Shown: piece after piece, positions 1 to 8,022 of the stretch | Numbering within the stretch: position 1 is the stretch's first letter | How the letters are laid out: the number at the start of each line of letters is the position of its first letter | From: Dactylosporangium siamense | GTDB taxonomy: Bacteria > Actinomycetota > Actinomycetes > Mycobacteriales > Micromonosporaceae | Assembly (NCBI RefSeq): GCF_016862795.1 | Contig: NZ_BONQ01000120.1 | Coordinates: 27,519 to 91,518, forward strand | Length of the DNA: 64,000 nucleotides | Direction: 5' to 3' | Notes under the pieces: generated by a model | Databases searched by the model: none | Seen by the model: the letters and a program-made list of their open reading frames with translations, nothing else | Told to the model about the DNA's origin: nothing | Program-made: the position numbers and the translations under genes

Positions 1-455
1 CGATGGACCTCACCGTAGGGCGTCCAGGGGTCGAGGGAGTTGAAGTCCCCCATCAGCACGACCCGCTCCCGCCGGGCCGCGAACGCCGCCAGCCGGCGCG
101 CCTCGTACAGACGGATGAAGCCCCAGTAGGGGAACAGGTGCGTGCTGATCACCGTCAGCGGGCCGCCGTCGACATCCAGCTCGACCCACGCCGCGCCGTG
201 ATGGAACAGCCCCGGCACCGTGCCCCGCCGCAGGATCCGCAGGTGCGGTGCGACCAGCAGGCCGACCGGCTGTCCGGTCCTCGGCGGCGCCACGTGCAGG
301 CGCATCCCGGTCCGTCGCGCCAGTGGCGGGTCGCCGCGCAGCTCCTGCACCGCGGCCACATCCGGCGCGGCGGCATCGACGACCGTGCAGACCGCGTCCA
401 GCCGGCCCCCGTTGGCGCCGTTCAGGATGTTGTACGTGAGCAGTGTCAACGACAT
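1..455 (-). CDS. endonuclease/exonuclease/phosphatase family protein (3' end cut by window)
   Basis: The gene reads leftward from ATG at 455 and runs off the window edge, leaving about 151 N-terminal residues and no stop. The protein starts MSLTLLTYNILN, carries an AAVQELRGD segment (the metal-binding Glu of the fold) and later STHLFPYWG and LMGDFNSLDPW. These are the hallmarks of the DNase I-like EEP superfamily, which hydrolyses phosphodiester or phosphomonoester bonds with a divalent metal. There is no signal peptide, so a cytosolic enzyme is likely. The substrate cannot be told. It is divergent from the M20 gene with only 11 bp between the starts, so both promoters must overlap coding sequence. 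Confidence 0.8.
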   Translation of the reverse strand, partial: MSLTLLTYNILNGANGGRLDAVCTVVDAAAPDVAAVQELRGDPPLARRTGMRLHVAPPRTGQPVGLLVAPHLRILRRGTVPGLFHHGAAWVELDVDGGPLTVISTHLFPYWGFIRLYEARRLAAFAARRERVVLMGDFNSLDPWTPYGEVH

Positions 456-466
456 ACATTGCCCGG

Positions 467-1735
467 ATGGACGTCCACAACGCTCTCCTCAGCTCCCACG
501 ACGAGACCATCGGCACGCTCGTCGACCTGATCCGCGTACCCAGTGTGGGTGGCACGCAAGCGGAAGGCGAGATCGTGCGGCACGTCGCCGGTCTGCTCGC
601 GGCGGAGGGCGTCGAGACCGACCTGTGGCAGATCCCGGTCGCCGACCTCGCCGCCCGCCCCGACTTCCCCGGCATGGAGGTCGAGCGGACCGAGGCGTGG
701 GGCCTGGTCGCCCGCCTGCCCGGCACCGGCGGCGGCCGGACGCTCATGCTCAACGGGCATCTGGACGTGGTGCCGCCGGGCGACCTGTCGACCTGGTCCG
801 ACGACCCGTACTCGGGGCGGATCGAGGACGGGCACGTCTACGGCCGTGGCGCCTGCGACATGAAGGGCGGCTTCGTCGCGGCCCTGGCGGCGCTGCTCGC
901 GCTGCACCGCAGCGGCACCCGCCTGCCGGGCGACCTCCTGCTCGCGGCGGTCGTCGGTGAGGAGGACGGCGGCCTCGGCACCTACGCGACCCTCGATCGC
1001 GGCTGGCGCGCCGACGCCTGCGTGATCACCGAGCCGACCGAGCTCAACGTCCTGGCCGCGAACGGCGGCGCGCTCACGTTCCGGCTGCGCGTGCCGGGCC
1101 TGGCCGCGCACGCGTGCGCGCGCACCAGCGGGGTCAGCGCGGTGGAGAAGTTCCAGCTCATCTTCCCCGTGCTGCGGGCCCTGGAGGCGTCCCGCAACCG
1201 GGTCGTCGACCCCATGATGGCGCGCTGGGACATCGCGTATCCCCTGGAGATCGGCACCGTTCGGGCCGGCGACTGGGCCTCGACGGTCCCCGACCTGCTG
1301 GTCGCCGAGGGACGGTTCGGGGTCGCCCTGGACGAGCCGGTGGAGGAGGCCCGCGCGGCGTTCGAGCGGACGGTCGCGGAGGCGTGCGCCGGCGACCCGT
1401 GGCTGAAGGAGCACCCGGTGACGGTCGAGTGGTGGGGCGGGCAGTTCGCCTCCGGCCGCTGCCCCGACGGCACCGACCTGGTCCGGCGGGTCCAGGCCGC
1501 CGACGTCGCGGTCAACGGCGGGCCGCCGCCGTCGGTCGTCGGCGCGCCGTACGGCTCCGACCTTCGGCTGCTGACCGCCATCGGCGGCATCCCGACGGTG
1601 CAGTACGGCCCGGGCGTGGGCTACGGGCACTGCCCCGACGAGCGGGTGTCGATCGCGCAGGTCCACGCGTGCTCGGCGGCGCTGGTGAACCTGGCGCTGG
1701 GTTTTTCGGCGGAAGGCATTGACCAAGAGTTGTAA
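467..1735 (+). CDS. M20 family metallopeptidase / ArgE-DapE-type deacylase
   Basis: 422 residues. Metal-site motifs of the M20 family are in order: GHLDVVPPGD (His/Asp near residue 98-100), GRGACDMKGG (bridging Asp), VGEEDGG (general-base Glu plus metal Glu), TEPTEL, and a C-terminal YGHCPDE. The family removes N-acyl groups from amino acids or peptides in the cytosol, as in ArgE, DapE and acetylornithine deacetylase relatives. The specific substrate is not identifiable here. A GTG at 443 is in frame, but the ATG at 467 avoids overlap with the divergent gene and fits the family N-terminus. No Shine-Dalgarno is visible, so the message may be leaderless. Confidence 0.87.
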   Translation: MDVHNALLSSHDETIGTLVDLIRVPSVGGTQAEGEIVRHVAGLLAAEGVETDLWQIPVADLAARPDFPGMEVERTEAWGLVARLPGTGGGRTLMLNGHLDVVPPGDLSTWSDDPYSGRIEDGHVYGRGACDMKGGFVAALAALLALHRSGTRLPGDLLLAAVVGEEDGGLGTYATLDRGWRADACVITEPTELNVLAANGGALTFRLRVPGLAAHACARTSGVSAVEKFQLIFPVLRALEASRNRVVDPMMARWDIAYPLEIGTVRAGDWASTVPDLLVAEGRFGVALDEPVEEARAAFERTVAEACAGDPWLKEHPVTVEWWGGQFASGRCPDGTDLVRRVQAADVAVNGGPPPSVVGAPYGSDLRLLTAIGGIPTVQYGPGVGYGHCPDERVSIAQVHACSAALVNLALGFSAEGIDQEL

Positions 1736-1783
1736 AGACTGTTTACTAATCACCCAACGGGCGCTGCGACGTTAGGGTGATCG

Positions 1784-3271
1784 ATGCGTATCTCGCGCAC
1801 GTTCCTGCTGGCCGGGACCGCCGGCGCGGCGATCCTGCTGGTCGCGCCCCTGGCCGCGGCTGCCGCGTCGGCGGCACTGACGGCCACGTTCGCACAGACG
1901 TCGGTGTGGGGCAGCGGATACGGCGCCGAGTTCGCCGTCACCAACCGGGGCGACGCGGCTGCTTCCGCCTGGGTGGTCGAGTTCGACCTGCCGGCCGGCG
2001 CGGCGGTCAGCAGCTCCTGGGACTCCACCCGCACCAGCACCGGGCAGCACCACCGGTTCGCCAACGCGTCCTGGAACGGCACGGTCACCGTCGGCGCGAC
2101 GGTCCGCTTCGGGTTCAACGTCAGCGGCACCGGGACGCCCGTGAACTGCACGGTCAACGGGTTGCCGTGCGCCGGCGGCCCTGCCCCGTCCCCGTCCCGC
2201 TCCTCGTCCTCCCCATCGTCCTCACCTTCACCGTCGTCCTCGCCGTCACCTTCGTCCTCGCCGTCACCGTCGTCCTCGCCTTCGCCGTCCGCGCCGCCTC
2301 CCAGTGGGTCCACTGTGGACGTCTCGACGGCGGCGCAGCTGCAGGCCGCCGTGGCGGGTGCCCGGCCGGGCCAGACGATCCGGCTGGCGCCCGGCGTCTA
2401 CGACGGCTCGTTCATCGGCACCACCCCGGGCACCGCCGCCGCGCCGATCACGGTCACCGGGCCGCGCACCGCGGTCCTGACCAACCCCACCAGCGCCGGC
2501 AGCGGCCCGTCGTGCCCCACCCCGACGCCCGGCTGGGACCCCGGCTACGGCTTCTGGCTCGCCGGCGCGCCCTACTGGAACCTCACGGGCTTCACCGTCG
2601 CCGACGCCAAGAAGGGCGTCGTGCTCGACGACTCGCCGCACGTGACGATCGACGGCCTCTACGTGCACCACATCGGCGACGAAGGTGTCCACTTCAGACG
2701 GTCCTCATCGGACGGTGTGATCCGCAACTCGACGGTCGAGTACACCGGCACGGCGCAACCCGCGTACGGCGAGGGCGTCTACCTCGGATCCGCGAACTCG
2801 AACTGGGCCTGCCACGGCAACAGCGGCGGCGTCGACCGCTCCGACCGGGTGCAGGTGCTGAACAACCACATCGGCCCGTATGTGGCGGCGGAGCACATCG
2901 ACGTCAAGGAAGGCACCGTCGACGGCGTCATCCGCGGCAACACCTTCGACGGTCGCGGCATCGCCGGCCAGAACTCCGCCGACTCCTGGGTCGACGTGAA
3001 GGGCACCGGCTACCTGATCCAGGGCAACACCGGCACGTTCGCCACGCCGGGGACCTTCGCCAACGGATACGAGACGCACAACCCCGTCGCCGGCTCGGGC
3101 TGCGGCAACGTGTGGCGGGACAACGTGTCCGACCTCGGCGGCGTGGGCCGCTACGCGATCAACGTGACGTCGACGTCGAAATGCGACGAGCTCCTCAACG
3201 TCGTCTACACCTCCAACAGCGTCACGAACGCCACCGGAGGATTGACGAACATCAGTCCCACAAGCGGCTGA
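1784..3271 (+). CDS. secreted CBM2-type domain plus right-handed beta-helix protein
   Basis: 495 residues. A signal peptide (RISRTF, then a hydrophobic stretch ending near residue 28) is followed by a CBM2-like cellulose-binding module. Its last Cys pair is in VNCTVNGLPCAGG. A pure Ser/Pro linker of about 45 residues follows. The C-terminal 300 residues begin with QLQAAVAGARPGQTIRLAPGVYDG, the N-cap typical of parallel beta-helix polysaccharide lyases and glycosidases, then show many short N-x-T/V turns. It probably binds plant cell wall and acts on pectin-like or other polysaccharide outside the cell. The catalytic class cannot be fixed from sequence alone. AGGGTGA at 1774-1780 is the ribosome site. 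Confidence 0.82.
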   Translation: MRISRTFLLAGTAGAAILLVAPLAAAAASAALTATFAQTSVWGSGYGAEFAVTNRGDAAASAWVVEFDLPAGAAVSSSWDSTRTSTGQHHRFANASWNGTVTVGATVRFGFNVSGTGTPVNCTVNGLPCAGGPAPSPSRSSSSPSSSPSPSSSPSPSSSPSPSSSPSPSAPPPSGSTVDVSTAAQLQAAVAGARPGQTIRLAPGVYDGSFIGTTPGTAAAPITVTGPRTAVLTNPTSAGSGPSCPTPTPGWDPGYGFWLAGAPYWNLTGFTVADAKKGVVLDDSPHVTIDGLYVHHIGDEGVHFRRSSSDGVIRNSTVEYTGTAQPAYGEGVYLGSANSNWACHGNSGGVDRSDRVQVLNNHIGPYVAAEHIDVKEGTVDGVIRGNTFDGRGIAGQNSADSWVDVKGTGYLIQGNTGTFATPGTFANGYETHNPVAGSGCGNVWRDNVSDLGGVGRYAINVTSTSKCDELLNVVYTSNSVTNATGGLTNISPTSG

Positions 3272-3294
3272 CCGATCGGTCGATGGTATATACC
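3271..3294. promoter_or_regulatory. two adjacent palindromes, candidate PadR operator
   Basis: ACCGATCGGT (3271-3280) and GGTATATACC (3285-3294) are each perfect 10-bp palindromes, four bases apart, just upstream of the padR start. ATCGGT (3275-3280) can also pair with ACCGAT (3292-3297). PadR-family repressors often bind AT-centred dyads at their own promoter, so autoregulation is the simplest reading. That binding is inference. Confidence 0.45.
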
Positions 3295-3312
3295 GATGAT
3301 TTGAATATAGTG

Positions 3313-3663
3313 ATGGACATGACTGGCGTACCGTTACGTGAACCGACGTTCCTCGTGCTGACCGCCCTCGCGGCCGAACCGCAGCACGGCTACAGCGTCC
3401 TGGAGGACGTGCGGCGCATCTCCGACAACCGCGTCCGCCTGCAGGCCGGCACGCTCTACGGCATCCTCGACCGGCTCAGGGTCGACGGGCTGATCGAGGT
3501 CGACCGGGAGGAGGTCGTGGCGTCGCGGTTGCGGCGCTACTACCGGCTCACCGTCCCCGGGCGTGATCTGCTCAGCGCGGAGACGGACCGGCTGCACCGC
3601 AATGCCGCGGCCGCGGATCGCCGGCTGCGGCAGCTCCGCCTCGCCACCGACACCGCCGCCTGA
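3313..3663 (+). CDS. PadR family transcriptional regulator
   Basis: 116 residues, the usual size of a short PadR regulator. The winged-helix core is clear: FLVLTALAAEPQHGYSVLEDV, then LQAGTLYGILDRLRVDGLIEV and RRYYRLTVPGRDLL. The Arg-Tyr-Tyr wing and the GTLYG turn are diagnostic. It should be a dimeric cytosolic repressor responding to an unknown small molecule. The start ATG at 3313 was chosen because MDMTGVPLREPTFLVL matches family N-termini. No obvious partner transporter is adjacent, and the next gene is a convergent marR. The AT-rich DNA in front (3285-3311) holds the likely promoter and operator. Confidence 0.88.
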   Translation: MDMTGVPLREPTFLVLTALAAEPQHGYSVLEDVRRISDNRVRLQAGTLYGILDRLRVDGLIEVDREEVVASRLRRYYRLTVPGRDLLSAETDRLHRNAAAADRRLRQLRLATDTAA

Positions 3664-3677
3664 CGGCTGGTCGCTCG

Positions 3678-3715
3678 TCGCGCTTCCTGGTCGTCCAGAC
3701 GATCAGGAGCCGCGA
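3678..3715. terminator. hairpin between convergent padR and marR genes
   Basis: A 38-bp interrupted dyad: TCGCG pairs with CGCGA at the ends, TCCTG with CAGGA, and CGTC with GACG around a CA centre. It fills most of the 63-bp gap between two converging genes, so it probably ends transcripts from both sides. No T-tract follows, as is usual at high G+C. Confidence 0.55.
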
Positions 3716-3726
3716 ACCGCAACCCG

Positions 3727-4167
3727 TCAGCCGCTACTGATCCGCAGCAACGACTCCCGGAGCCGGGCCAGCTCGTCCACCCCGAGCAGCGCCGCGAAGT
3801 CGCCGTCGACCGCGGCCATCGCCGCCGGCGCATCGGCGAGGAACGCCGCACCCCGCCCGGTCAACGCCACGATCACCGCCCGCTGGTCGCGCGGGTCCTG
3901 ACGACTGGAGACGTAGCCGGTCGCCTCGAGCTCCCTGACCAGGCGACCCGCCATCTGCCGGGTCATGCCCGCCTTCGCCGCCAGGTCCGTGATCCGGGTG
4001 CCCTCCGGGTCCAGGTTCGTGAGGACCGGCACGTGCCCGAGGCGGATCTCCCCATGCCCGCCGGCCTGCAGTTTTGCCAGGGACGCCGCCTGGGCCCGCC
4101 GGTGCGCGTGCAGCAGCAGGCGGCCGAGCGGCATCGCCCGGAGCTCATCGGGCGTGAGATCGGACAT
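3727..4167 (-). CDS. MarR family transcriptional regulator
   Basis: 146 residues with the MarR winged helix. LGHVPVLTNLDPEGTRITDLAAKAGMTRQMAGRLVRELEATGYV is the DNA-binding helix-turn-helix region, followed by the wing DPRDQRAVIVALTGRG. The family forms dimers that repress nearby genes until a ligand or oxidant binds. It is divergent from the cupin gene at 4238 with 70 bp between the starts, a space filled by two matching dyads, so it probably controls itself and the cupin gene. Confidence 0.88.
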   Translation of the reverse strand: MSDLTPDELRAMPLGRLLLHAHRRAQAASLAKLQAGGHGEIRLGHVPVLTNLDPEGTRITDLAAKAGMTRQMAGRLVRELEATGYVSSRQDPRDQRAVIVALTGRGAAFLADAPAAMAAVDGDFAALLGVDELARLRESLLRISSG

Positions 4168-4204
4168 ACGAAACCCCGTTTACAAAGTACGAAACCTGGT
4201 TTAG
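4167..4204. promoter_or_regulatory. tandem MarR operators between marR and cupin gene
   Basis: Two related sites, TACGAAACCCCGTTTAC (4167-4183) and TACGAAACCTGGTTTAG (4188-4204), are spaced by exactly 21 bp, two helical turns. Each contains an AAAC(C)...(G)GTTT dyad; the second is perfect (AAACC-T-GGTTT). The first overlaps the marR start codon. The phasing suggests two dimers bound on one face of the helix, shutting both divergent genes. Confidence 0.6.
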
Positions 4205-4237
4205 TTTTGGCGGCATCACGGAATGAGAGGACAGACA

Positions 4238-4609
4238 ATGAGTATCGTCCGTGCGGCCGACGCGCCGCGATTCGAGCTCGACGGCTCCCAGTTCACGGTG
4301 TTCGCGGGGCCCAGCCACGGCTCCCGGCAGGTCTGTGCGTGGCGGCTGACCGTCGCCGCCGGCCACGAGTCGATGCCGCACAGCATCGACCGCGATGAGG
4401 TGTTCATGGTGCTGTCGGGGCGGCTGCGGGTCACGCCCGGCGGCGAGGTGCTCGGCGCCGGCGACTCGGTCGTCGTGCCGGCCGGCGAGCCGATCGCGGC
4501 GCACAACCCGGGCGCCGAGCCCGCCGAGGTGTACGTCACCGTCCCCGCCGGCTTCACCGCCTACCGGGCCGACGGCAGCGTGTTCGGCACCCCGCCCTGG
4601 GCGCTGTAA
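4238..4609 (+). CDS. small cupin domain protein
   Basis: 123 residues, one cupin barrel. MPHSIDRDEVFMVLSGRLRV followed by LGAGDSVVVPAGEPIAAHNPG gives the two conserved cupin motifs. Of the usual metal ligands, the His and Glu of motif 1 (H-x5-E) and the His of motif 2 are present. The start at 4238 follows GAGAGG (4225-4230) at good spacing; an upstream in-frame ATG at 4223 lacks one. Cupins of this size bind small ligands or act as isomerases or dioxygenases, and no substrate can be named. The gene is probably the target of the divergent MarR. Its last 49 bp overlap the 3' end of the araC-type gene. Confidence 0.75.
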   Translation: MSIVRAADAPRFELDGSQFTVFAGPSHGSRQVCAWRLTVAAGHESMPHSIDRDEVFMVLSGRLRVTPGGEVLGAGDSVVVPAGEPIAAHNPGAEPAEVYVTVPAGFTAYRADGSVFGTPPWAL

Positions 4610-5370
4610 CGCGCCGGGGTGACCCCGACGTGCCGGACGAAGTGCCGGTGCAGGTGTGACTGGTCGTGGAACCCGACCTCCGCGGCCACGTCGGCCGGGC
4701 GGCGACCGTCCAGCAGCAGCCGGCGGGCCTGCTCGACGCGGCGGCCCACCAGGTACCGGTGCGGCGGCAGGCCGAACGTCGCGGTGAACGACCGCACCAG
4801 GTGCCCGGGATGGCACTGCAGCAGCGCGCCCGCCTCCTGCAGCGTGATGCCCTCCCGGGTCCGCACGTCGAGGAGGTCCCGCAACTGGCCGGCGAGGCCC
4901 GTCGACAGCGCCGCCGGCGCGGCGGGCCGGCCGAAGTGGCCGCGCAGCCGGTCCCGGATCAACGCGAGCCGGCTCTCCGCCTCCAGCTCGTCGCCGGGCC
5001 TGTCCAGGGCGAGGTGCAGCTGGTGGATGCGCTGCCGCAGCAGCGGGTCGTCGACCCCGGGACGGTCCACGGCGGCGCCGGCGAGGCCCGCGTCCAGCAC
5101 GCTCGTGTCGAGGTAGAGCACCCGCTTGCGGAAGCCGTCGCCGGTCGCCGCCCGGCCGTCGTGGGCGACGTTCGGCGGCAGCAGGGTCACCGAGGCGCCG
5201 GCCGCACCACGGTGATGCCGGTCCAGGTCGAAGCGGATCGCACCCTCGTCGACGATGAGCAGCGTCCACGCGTCGTGGACGTGCGGCGGATAGGCGTGGT
5301 CCACGAAATGCGCGTGGAACACCTCGGCGATGCCGGGCACCCTGGGCCGCCATGCGGTGACGAGCTCCAT
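4561..5370 (-). CDS. AraC family transcriptional regulator
   Basis: 269 residues. The N-terminal half is an AraC-type cupin sensor (FVDHAYPPHVHDAWTLLIVDEGAIRFD, then VTLLPPNVAHDGR). The C-terminal 100 residues hold two helix-turn-helices: LQEAGALLQCHPGHLVRSF, and DVAAEVGFHDQSHLHRHFVRHVGVTPARY, the AraC signature. ATG at 5370 was chosen because it opens on the sensor domain. It is divergent from the DUF2000 gene 48 bp away, a pairing seen in many actinobacteria, and probably activates or represses that gene. Its 3' end overlaps the convergent cupin gene by 49 bp. Confidence 0.9.
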   Translation of the reverse strand: MELVTAWRPRVPGIAEVFHAHFVDHAYPPHVHDAWTLLIVDEGAIRFDLDRHHRGAAGASVTLLPPNVAHDGRAATGDGFRKRVLYLDTSVLDAGLAGAAVDRPGVDDPLLRQRIHQLHLALDRPGDELEAESRLALIRDRLRGHFGRPAAPAALSTGLAGQLRDLLDVRTREGITLQEAGALLQCHPGHLVRSFTATFGLPPHRYLVGRRVEQARRLLLDGRRPADVAAEVGFHDQSHLHRHFVRHVGVTPARYSAQGGVPNTLPSAR

Positions 5371-5418
5371 GTGCACAACGTACAAGACCGCCCAGGTCAG
5401 GACCGGCACGCTGGGGCC

Positions 5419-5829
5419 ATGACGTTCCCCACGAAGATCGCCGTGCTGCTGCGGGACGACCTGGCGACCTGGCAGCGCCTCAACGTCACCGCGTTCGTCG
5501 TCAGCGGCATCGCCGGCACGGCACCGCAGCTGCTCGGCGAGGACTACGTCGACGCCGACGGCACCCGGTACCTGCCCATGTTCGGCCAGCCCGTCATGGT
5601 CTTCGAGGGCGACGCGGCGACCCTCGCGGCCGCGCACCGCCGCGCCGTGGAACGTTCGGTCGCGTGTGCAACGTTCACGGAGGATCTGTTCAAGACCGGC
5701 AACGACGAGGACAACCGGGCCGCCGTCCGCGCCGTCCACCAGGCAGATCTCCGGCTCGTCGGGATCGCCGTGCACGGGCCGAAGAACGCCGTGGACCGGA
5801 TCCTGAAAGGAGCCCGCCTGCATCGTTAG
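5419..5829 (+). CDS. DUF2000 domain-containing protein
   Basis: 136 residues matching the DUF2000 family pattern: KIAVLLRDDLATWQRLNVTAFVVSG at the start, YLPMFGQPVMVFEGD in the middle, and DLRLVGIAVHGPKNAVDRI at the end. Members are small cytosolic proteins with a PTH2-like fold and no settled function. Position beside a divergent AraC regulator suggests that it is the regulated gene. Only 11 bp separate it from the condensation-like gene, so the two may be cotranscribed. Confidence 0.8.
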   Translation: MTFPTKIAVLLRDDLATWQRLNVTAFVVSGIAGTAPQLLGEDYVDADGTRYLPMFGQPVMVFEGDAATLAAAHRRAVERSVACATFTEDLFKTGNDEDNRAAVRAVHQADLRLVGIAVHGPKNAVDRILKGARLHR

Positions 5830-5840
5830 GCTCCGCCGCC

Positions 5841-7280
5841 ATGGAGCTCCCACTCGCCGGCCGCGTCTGCGTCGCGTTCGAAGGTCCCGGCGCCGGCAGC
5901 GGACCGCTCTCGTGGGGCCAGATCGAAAGCTGGAACGCGGTGCGCACCCTCGGGCACTGGATGCCGATCGGCGGCGCGCTGCCGCTACGGCCCGGCACCA
6001 CCGTCGAGGACGTGGCCAGCGAACTGCGTCACCATCTGAGCCGCCACCCGACGCTGCGGACGCTGCTGCGGATCCCGGCGGACGGCGGCACCCCGACGCA
6101 GGAGGTCCAGGCTTCCGGTTTCTCGCTGCTGGAGGTGTACGACACGAGCGGCGCCGACCCGTCCGCCCTCGCCGATGCGGTCGCGGCCGCGTACCGCGAC
6201 ACCGACCTCGACTTCACCGCGGAGTATCCGATCCGCATGGCGGTCGTGCTGCACCACGGCGTGCCCAGCCACGTCGTCGCCCTGATCTCGCACTTCGCCG
6301 CCGACGGCGCGGGCGCCCAGGCGATGCTCCGCGACGTCTCCGCGGGTTCCCCGGCACTGCTCCGCGACGTCTCCGCTGGTTCCCCGGCGCCCGTTGCCGG
6401 GCGGCAACCCCTCGAACAGGCGCAGTGGCAGGCGTCGCCGGCCGGGCGGCGGCAGAACGAGTCCGCGCTCCGGCACTTCGAAGGCATCCTGCGCACCATG
6501 CCACCGGCCCGGTTCCGCACCCCGGCCGGACCCGAACGACCCCGGTTCTGGCGGGCCGTGTTCGACTCGGCCGCGCTGCCGCTCGCGCTGCGGGCGTTGA
6601 CCGCCCGGACCGGCGCCGACCCTTCGGCCGTGCTCCTCGCCGTGTTCGCCATGGCCGTGCACGCGACATGCGGCGTCGACCCCGTCGTCGTGCGACCCCT
6701 GGTGAGCAACCGCTTCCGGCCCGGGCTCGCCGACGTGGTCTGCACCGCCGTGCAGGCGGGCCTGTGCCAGGTGCCGGTCGCCGGCCTGGACTTCGAGGAC
6801 GTCCTGCCGCAGGCCCGGCGGGCGGCGACGATCGCGTACAAGCTGGCGTACTTCGACCAGCGTGACCTGTTCACCCTCCTCGACCGGATCGGCGCCGACC
6901 GCGGGGAGCGGCTGGAGATCGGCTGCTTCCTCAACGACCGCCGCGACCCGTCCACCGGCGTGTCCCCCGCCGCTGGGGACCCTTCGACCGCCGTGGACCC
7001 TTCGACCGCTGGGGAGCTGCCGACCGCTGGGGAGCTGCCGACCGCCGGGGAGATCGAGGCGGCGCTGTCGCGGTCGGCGTTCGGCTGGGTGGTCCGGCGG
7101 GCGGTGCCCGGGTTCGAGCCGATGATCCTCGACGTCGAGGACACCGCGACCGGGTTGCGCTGCACCGCGCACACCGACACCGCGCACATCTCCCCCGCCG
7201 ACACCGAGGCGCTGTTGCGTCACCTGGAGCGCATCGCCGTCGCCTGCGCGGTCACAGCGTCAGCCGTTCGATCTGGGTGA
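5841..7280 (+). CDS. stand-alone NRPS condensation-domain-like protein
   Basis: 479 residues with the chloramphenicol acetyltransferase/condensation fold. The active-site motif reads SHFAADGAG, with the HxxxDG His near residue 151. A second-half motif DPVVVRPLVSNRFRPG resembles the latch region. There is no adenylation or carrier domain here or nearby, so it may be an acyltransferase using a free carrier or CoA donor; the substrate is unknown. Two regions carry recent-looking tandem duplications: an 11-residue LRDVSAGSPAL unit (33 bp, 6327-6392) and repeated DPSTA/ELPTAG units (about 6944-7050). The end overlaps the convergent anti-sigma gene by 29 bp. Confidence 0.72.
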   Translation: MELPLAGRVCVAFEGPGAGSGPLSWGQIESWNAVRTLGHWMPIGGALPLRPGTTVEDVASELRHHLSRHPTLRTLLRIPADGGTPTQEVQASGFSLLEVYDTSGADPSALADAVAAAYRDTDLDFTAEYPIRMAVVLHHGVPSHVVALISHFAADGAGAQAMLRDVSAGSPALLRDVSAGSPAPVAGRQPLEQAQWQASPAGRRQNESALRHFEGILRTMPPARFRTPAGPERPRFWRAVFDSAALPLALRALTARTGADPSAVLLAVFAMAVHATCGVDPVVVRPLVSNRFRPGLADVVCTAVQAGLCQVPVAGLDFEDVLPQARRAATIAYKLAYFDQRDLFTLLDRIGADRGERLEIGCFLNDRRDPSTGVSPAAGDPSTAVDPSTAGELPTAGELPTAGEIEAALSRSAFGWVVRRAVPGFEPMILDVEDTATGLRCTAHTDTAHISPADTEALLRHLERIAVACAVTASAVRSG

Positions 7281-8022
7281 GGGCCGCCAGTGCCGTCTCG
7301 TCCAGCGGCGGCACCGGCCGTGTCGTCGTGACGGGACCGCCGGTCGCAAGGAAGTTGCCGGCGGACATCCGGACGTGCACGCCGTCAGGACGATACGTGT
7401 CGACCGTGAGCAGAACCGCGCCCCCGCCGTAGTCGACCCTGGACCGGTAGACGACCGTGCCGTCCGGCTGGTCCTCCCGCACGCAGGTGGCGGTCTCCAC
7501 GTCCCGGACACAGGCACGCCCGGCGGGGGCGGGCTGCCGGACGACCCAGGCCTCGAGGTGGGCTGCACCGGCAGCGTCGACGATGTGCACCCTGGCGCGA
7601 AATCCCCCGGCCTCGGGGCGGAACCACACCCCCGGCGTGCAGGTGACGGCGTCCAGCAACGTCGCACCCGGCAACGCCTGGCGCAGCGGGCCCTCGAAGA
7701 CCATCGCCAGCTTGGACCCCTCCACGGTGCGGAGCCTCGCCCTGGCCTGCGCAATCACCTCGTCCGCCGACGGCTCGGAAGCCCCGCCACCGACCGCCGG
7801 CACGCACGCGGCGAGCTGTGCGGCGCTGTCGTCGCCCGCTCCGCCGCCGTCGAGCGGCACCGTCACGGCGAGCGCGAGCGCGAGCGCCGCCACCACCGCG
7901 GTCACGAACGCCCGGGTCCGTCGCCGGTGCCGGTGCGCCCGCCGCACGACGGCGTCGAGGTCAACGGACGACGGCGGCAGCGGAGGGTCGAGCTCACGCA
8001 GGGCGTCGGTCAGCTGGTCCAC
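7252..8022 (-). CDS. probable membrane anti-sigma factor / regulator partner of the upstream sigma gene
   Basis: 256 residues. A short cytosolic N-terminus (DQLTDALRELDPPLPPSSVDLDAVVRRAHRHRRR) leads into one membrane helix near residues 38-55, then an extracytoplasmic domain with four Cys residues. GTG at 8022 is preceded by AGAGGAG and overlaps the sigma gene by 13 bp, so the two are translationally coupled. No zinc anti-sigma HxxxCxxC motif is visible, so the assignment rests on topology and operon position. It may sense cell-envelope state and hold the sigma factor. Confidence 0.65.
   Translation of the reverse strand: MDQLTDALRELDPPLPPSSVDLDAVVRRAHRHRRRTRAFVTAVVAALALALAVTVPLDGGGAGDDSAAQLAACVPAVGGGASEPSADEVIAQARARLRTVEGSKLAMVFEGPLRQALPGATLLDAVTCTPGVWFRPEAGGFRARVHIVDAAGAAHLEAWVVRQPAPAGRACVRDVETATCVREDQPDGTVVYRSRVDYGGGAVLLTVDTYRPDGVHVRMSAGNFLATGGPVTTTRPVPPLDETALAALTQIERLTL

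Noticed and set aside
443..466. GTG start eight codons upstream of the M20 gene start
   Set aside because: It would overlap the divergent gene's start, has no ribosome site, and the family N-terminus begins at ATG 467.
5841..7280. Nonribosomal peptide synthetase cluster
   Set aside because: Only one condensation-like gene is present; no adenylation, carrier or thioesterase domains occur within reach.
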